DNA from: Roseburia sp.
GTDB lineage: Bacteria; Bacillota; Clostridia; Lachnospirales; Lachnospiraceae
Reading direction: 5' to 3'
Length of the DNA: 8,110 bases
NCBI GenBank assembly: GCA_017621905.1
Contig: JAGASC010000205.1
Coordinates: 1 to 8,110, forward strand
Every line of letters begins with the position of its first letter. Position 1 is the stretch's first letter. The notes beneath the pieces are model-generated. The model saw only the letters and a program-made list of their open reading frames with translations, did not search any database and was not told the DNA's origin. Of the stretch, positions 6,375 through 8,110 are shown one piece after another. The position numbers were made by a program, and so were the translations under genes.

Positions 6375-6413
6375 GGGCATCTGCATCGCCATCGAATCGG
6401 CTTACAAATGCCC
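6375..6413 (-). repeat. Hairpin upstream of the exporter -10, terminator-like
   Basis: GGGCATCTG (6375-6383) pairs with CAAATGCCC (6405-6413): nine pairs including one G-U when read on the minus strand, where it is followed by TTTT. An inner GCC/GGC pair lies in the loop. It could end transcripts coming from the AraC gene, or act as an operator at the exporter promoter. The T-run is short, so the terminator reading is uncertain. Confidence 0.45.
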
Positions 6414-6422
6414 CTTCAAATC

Positions 6423-6436
6423 TAACAGTTTTGTAA
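6423..6436. promoter_or_regulatory. BceR-like response regulator box
   Basis: TAACA-GTTT-TGTAA is an exact match to TNACA-N4-TGTAA, the binding motif described for regulators of the BceR group that control BceAB-type exporters. It lies about 55 bp upstream of the candidate -10. A further half-site TTACA lies at 6402-6406. Function is inferred from the match and from the gene downstream. Confidence 0.55.
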
Positions 6437-6460
6437 GAAGTTAAATATCTGTTTATTCGT

Positions 6461-6560
6461 CCAATTAAGTAAACTATCCGATGATCGATATAATCCGTGG
6501 CAATATCCCTGTTCATCATAATAATCACCATCCGCTCCCTGTCCTACCTCCAGGAACAGC
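6461..6560 (-). pseudogene. Remnant of a second Asp-box gene (copy of 342-441)
   Basis: These 100 bp align without gaps to 342-441 inside the Asp-box gene in the same orientation, with 7 differences. In the homologous frame they encode LFLEVGQGADGDYYDEQG and onward through CHGLYRSSD, one frame with no stop but no start, closed by a TAG just upstream at 6561-6563. Differences in the coding core are synonymous (TTT/TTC, TTG/CTG) or conservative (Glu/Asp). The second Asp-box is degraded (SSDSLLNW, invariant Gly lost). It begins two bases after the AraC stop and ends in the exporter promoter region. It is a piece of a paralogous gene left by deletion or rearrangement. Confidence 0.85.
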
Positions 6561-6564
6561 TAAA

Positions 6565-7440
6565 CTACTCTGCATCCTTCTTCTCTTTTTCTGAAAGCAG
6601 ATTCCTGTACTGCGAAGGAGACATCCCCTTTAACTTGCGGAATAGCCGGCTAAAGTACAGTGGATCCTCATAACCAACGATTGCTGCAATCTCCGCCATA
6701 TTATAATCTGTCGTTTCCAACAGGCTGGCCGCATTGTTCACACGGTTCATCAGGATATACTGTGTTGGTGAATGATTTACAAATTGTTTAAAATTCCGTT
6801 GGAACCAGCTGACACTCATCCCTCTGGACTGGGCATAATCCTCAATACTGATAGTCTCATTGTAGTGTTCATTAAAATAGCGCCGTGCAAATTCCATTTC
6901 CTCCTGCAGGTAGGAACTGACAGTAGGGTTATGTTCCTGTCTGGTTCTTTGTACCAGCAGAAATATCTGGTGCAGATACATCGTCAATAATTCCTCATAA
7001 CCTACTTTGCGGGTCTGGATTTCATTGATGATCTCCTTAAAGAGATAACTGTACACCGCAGACGCTCCGGAATAGAAAACAGGATCGTCCATAGGAATCT
7101 CGTATTTGTGCAAAATGTTTTTCACGTCGCTGCCCGTAAAGTGAAGCCAATATACCTCTGGCTTGTCTTCGCAAAAATAATCATACTTCTGTTCCTGCCG
7201 GGGCTGATATAAAACCATGTGCCCGGCTGAAACAATCCTTTCCTTCCCTTTAAAATAGAAATGCGTTTTGCCGGAAACAACATACAACAATTGATAATCC
7301 AACCGTCCTTTTGGTCTCCAGGTAGGAAGCTTTTCTACTGTATTCAGACGATATACACCACAACTGCCCACAATCAGTGGCCTTGATTTATCTTTCAGCT
7401 CCATTAGCGATTCTTTCAGATACCCTGAGTTCATGTACAT
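6565..7440 (-). CDS. AraC/XylS family transcriptional regulator
   Basis: The 291-residue protein has the usual two-part layout. Residues about 20-105 form a cupin-like sensor domain (LDYQLLYVVSGKTHFYFKG at 47-65, then VSAGHMVLYQP at 70-80), probably binding a sugar. Residues about 183-283 are the double HTH: the first around 197-217 (ISIEDYAQSRGMSVSWFQRNF), the second around 247-270, ending in the family signature GYEDPLYFSRLFRKL with GMSPSQYR. GGGAGG about 8 nt before the ATG supports the start. It is divergent from a LacZ-type beta-galactosidase and most likely activates it in response to a galactoside; this is inferred from arrangement and operator-like repeats between them. No clear terminator follows; the Asp-box remnant starts directly after its stop. 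Confidence 0.93.
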   Translation of the reverse strand: MYMNSGYLKESLMELKDKSRPLIVGSCGVYRLNTVEKLPTWRPKGRLDYQLLYVVSGKTHFYFKGKERIVSAGHMVLYQPRQEQKYDYFCEDKPEVYWLHFTGSDVKNILHKYEIPMDDPVFYSGASAVYSYLFKEIINEIQTRKVGYEELLTMYLHQIFLLVQRTRQEHNPTVSSYLQEEMEFARRYFNEHYNETISIEDYAQSRGMSVSWFQRNFKQFVNHSPTQYILMNRVNNAASLLETTDYNMAEIAAIVGYEDPLYFSRLFRKLKGMSPSQYRNLLSEKEKKDAE

Positions 7441-7527
7441 ATTCTTTTCCTCCCATCTCCAACATGGCTTATTCTCGCTTTTATAAGCAGCCTGACATGT
7501 ACAGAAAAAGCGAATCTATATTTCTAT

Positions 7528-7565
7528 TGTACAGATTAGTCCATATTTTGTACAGACCAGTTCAT
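7528..7565 (+). promoter_or_regulatory. Tandem operator for the AraC-type regulator
   Basis: Two direct repeats, TGTACAGATTAGTCCAT (7528-7544) and TGTACAGACCAGTTCAT (7549-7565), match at 14 of 17 positions and are 21 bp apart, two helical turns. The second reaches the -35 position of the beta-galactosidase promoter. This is the classic geometry for an AraC-family activator. A further TGTACAGA lies at 7498-7505. Confidence 0.7.
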
Positions 7566-7585
7566 TCATTTTTTCTTAATTTTTA

Positions 7586-7591
7586 TATAAA
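7586..7591 (+). promoter_or_regulatory. Probable -10 of the beta-galactosidase gene
   Basis: TATAAA (5/6 match) sits 57 bp before the ATG. The -35 position at 17 bp (7563-7568, CATTCA) is poor and overlaps the end of the tandem operator, as expected for an activator-dependent promoter. Confidence 0.5.
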
Positions 7592-7648
7592 ATGGAATTA
7601 CAAAAGCGAGAACGTAAAAACACTACAACAAATGGAGGTAAAAAAACC

Positions 7649-8110
7649 ATGATCGTACCCGCATATTATGAGGATTTAAGAACCCATCATCTTGGCACAA
7701 CCCCTAATAGATCTTACTTCATCCCAGCATCAACCCGTAACGATGATCTGATAGAGCACAGAGAGCTTTCCGACCGTTTCCAGCTCCTCAACGGCAATTG
7801 GAAATTCCGCTACTGTAAAAGCATTCATGAATTCAATGAATTATTCTATGAGGAGCATTATAACACAGAAAGTTGGGACACAATACCTGTACCCAGTGTA
7901 TGGCAGAACCACGGCTATGATAACCATCAGTACACCAACATCCACTATCCGGTCCCTGCAGATCCGCCTTATGTACCTTATGAGAACCCTTGTGGTGCTT
8001 ACCTGCATACCTTTGATTACCGGTCGGATGCAGATGCCCCAAAGGCGTATCTGAATTTTGAGGGTGTGGACTCCTGCTTTTATGTATGGTTAAACGGTGT
8101 ACTTTTAGGC
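7649..8110 (+). CDS. lacZ: LacZ-type beta-galactosidase (glycoside hydrolase family 2), N-terminal part
   Basis: The frame starts at ATG 7649 and runs open to the right edge: 154 codons of a protein normally about 1000 residues long. It covers the N-terminal sugar-binding jelly-roll domain. Recognisable LacZ landmarks are LNGNWKF (47-53), IPVPSVWQNHGYD (79-91), YTNIHYP (95-101) with ENP (112-114), and NFEGVDSCFYVWLNG (136-150). The E. coli enzyme has near-equivalent segments, including the conserved Tyr-Thr-Asn and Gly-Val-(Asp/Asn)-Ser. The catalytic glutamates lie outside the window, so the exact substrate cannot be judged. There is no signal peptide, so it should be cytoplasmic, hydrolysing imported beta-galactosides. 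GGAGG precedes the ATG by about 10 nt. It is preceded by AraC-type tandem operators and divergent from the AraC gene. Confidence 0.93.
   Translation, partial: MIVPAYYEDLRTHHLGTTPNRSYFIPASTRNDDLIEHRELSDRFQLLNGNWKFRYCKSIHEFNELFYEEHYNTESWDTIPVPSVWQNHGYDNHQYTNIHYPVPADPPYVPYENPCGAYLHTFDYRSDADAPKAYLNFEGVDSCFYVWLNGVLLG

Larger units (their letters stand above)
7472..7612. repeat. Long-range 11-bp inverted repeat in the divergent promoter region
   Basis: TTCTCGCTTTT (7472-7482) and its exact reverse complement AAAAGCGAGAA (7602-7612) lie 119 bp apart. Each sits at a similar distance from a start codon: 31 nt before the AraC ATG and 36 nt before the beta-galactosidase ATG. A shorter version (AAAAGCGAA, 7506-7514) lies between. 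Both transcripts would thus carry AAAAGCGAGAA at their 5' ends. Confidence 0.6.

Noticed and set aside
6202..6531. 109-codon minus-strand ORF spanning the exporter promoter
   Set aside because: It starts inside the Asp-box remnant in a shifted frame, crosses the promoter and ends in the ATPase gene in the wrong frame. Composition does not look like a real protein.
1..8110. CRISPR arrays, tRNA or rRNA genes, transposase genes
   Set aside because: I saw no regularly spaced repeat array, no cloverleaf-like or rRNA-like segment, and no transposase or integrase motif. The 100-bp direct repeats are gene fragments, not insertion-sequence ends.

Overview
The window looks like chromosomal DNA of a gut-type Firmicute, probably Lachnospiraceae or a related Clostridia. 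The reasons are strong AGGAGG-type ribosome binding sites, consensus sigma-A promoters, low to moderate GC, and the gene families present: DUF2975/YozG pair, membrane-anchored XRE regulator, BceAB-type ABC exporter, and AraC regulator next to a family 2 glycosidase. This assignment is inferred from gene content; no marker gene is present.

Layout, left to right. (1) Positions 1-202, minus strand: a 5'-truncated membrane-protein fragment running off the left edge. (2) Positions 2553 down to 309, minus strand: a compact five-gene operon in the order DUF2975 membrane protein, YozG-like HTH regulator, lipoprotein, small two-helix membrane protein, Asp-box (BNR) repeat protein. It has a promoter at 2640-2668 and a terminator at 250-278. 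(3) Positions 2838-3389, plus strand: an XRE regulator with two C-terminal membrane helices. It is divergent from the operon and has a near-perfect sigma-A promoter. (4) Positions 6329 down to 3463, minus strand: ATPase and permease of a BceAB-type antimicrobial-peptide exporter, translationally coupled. A short ORF with a good ribosome binding site follows the permease. (5) Positions 6461-6560: a 100-bp copy of an internal part of the Asp-box gene, in the same orientation, stranded between the exporter promoter and the AraC gene. (6) Positions 6565-7440, minus strand: an AraC/XylS regulator. It is divergent from a LacZ-type family 2 beta-galactosidase (7649 to the right edge, plus strand), with well-ordered direct and inverted repeats between them.

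How the genes may work together. The AraC regulator most likely controls the beta-galactosidase through two 17-bp direct repeats 21 bp apart that reach the -35 region. The exporter is preceded by a perfect match to the motif I know for BceR-like response regulators (TNACA-N4-TGTAA), but no two-component system lies in the window, so its regulator would be elsewhere. The five-gene operon and the divergent membrane-anchored XRE regulator share a 284-bp intergenic region with two dyads. They are good candidates for cross-regulation and for an envelope-related function that I cannot name. The shared Asp-box segment at both ends of the central 6 kb indicates past rearrangement and offers a substrate for homologous deletion. 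The least understood parts are the five-gene operon with its oddly joined small membrane/Asp-box gene pair, and a 13-bp repeat at the end of the ATPase gene that controls whether ATPase and permease are separate or fused.
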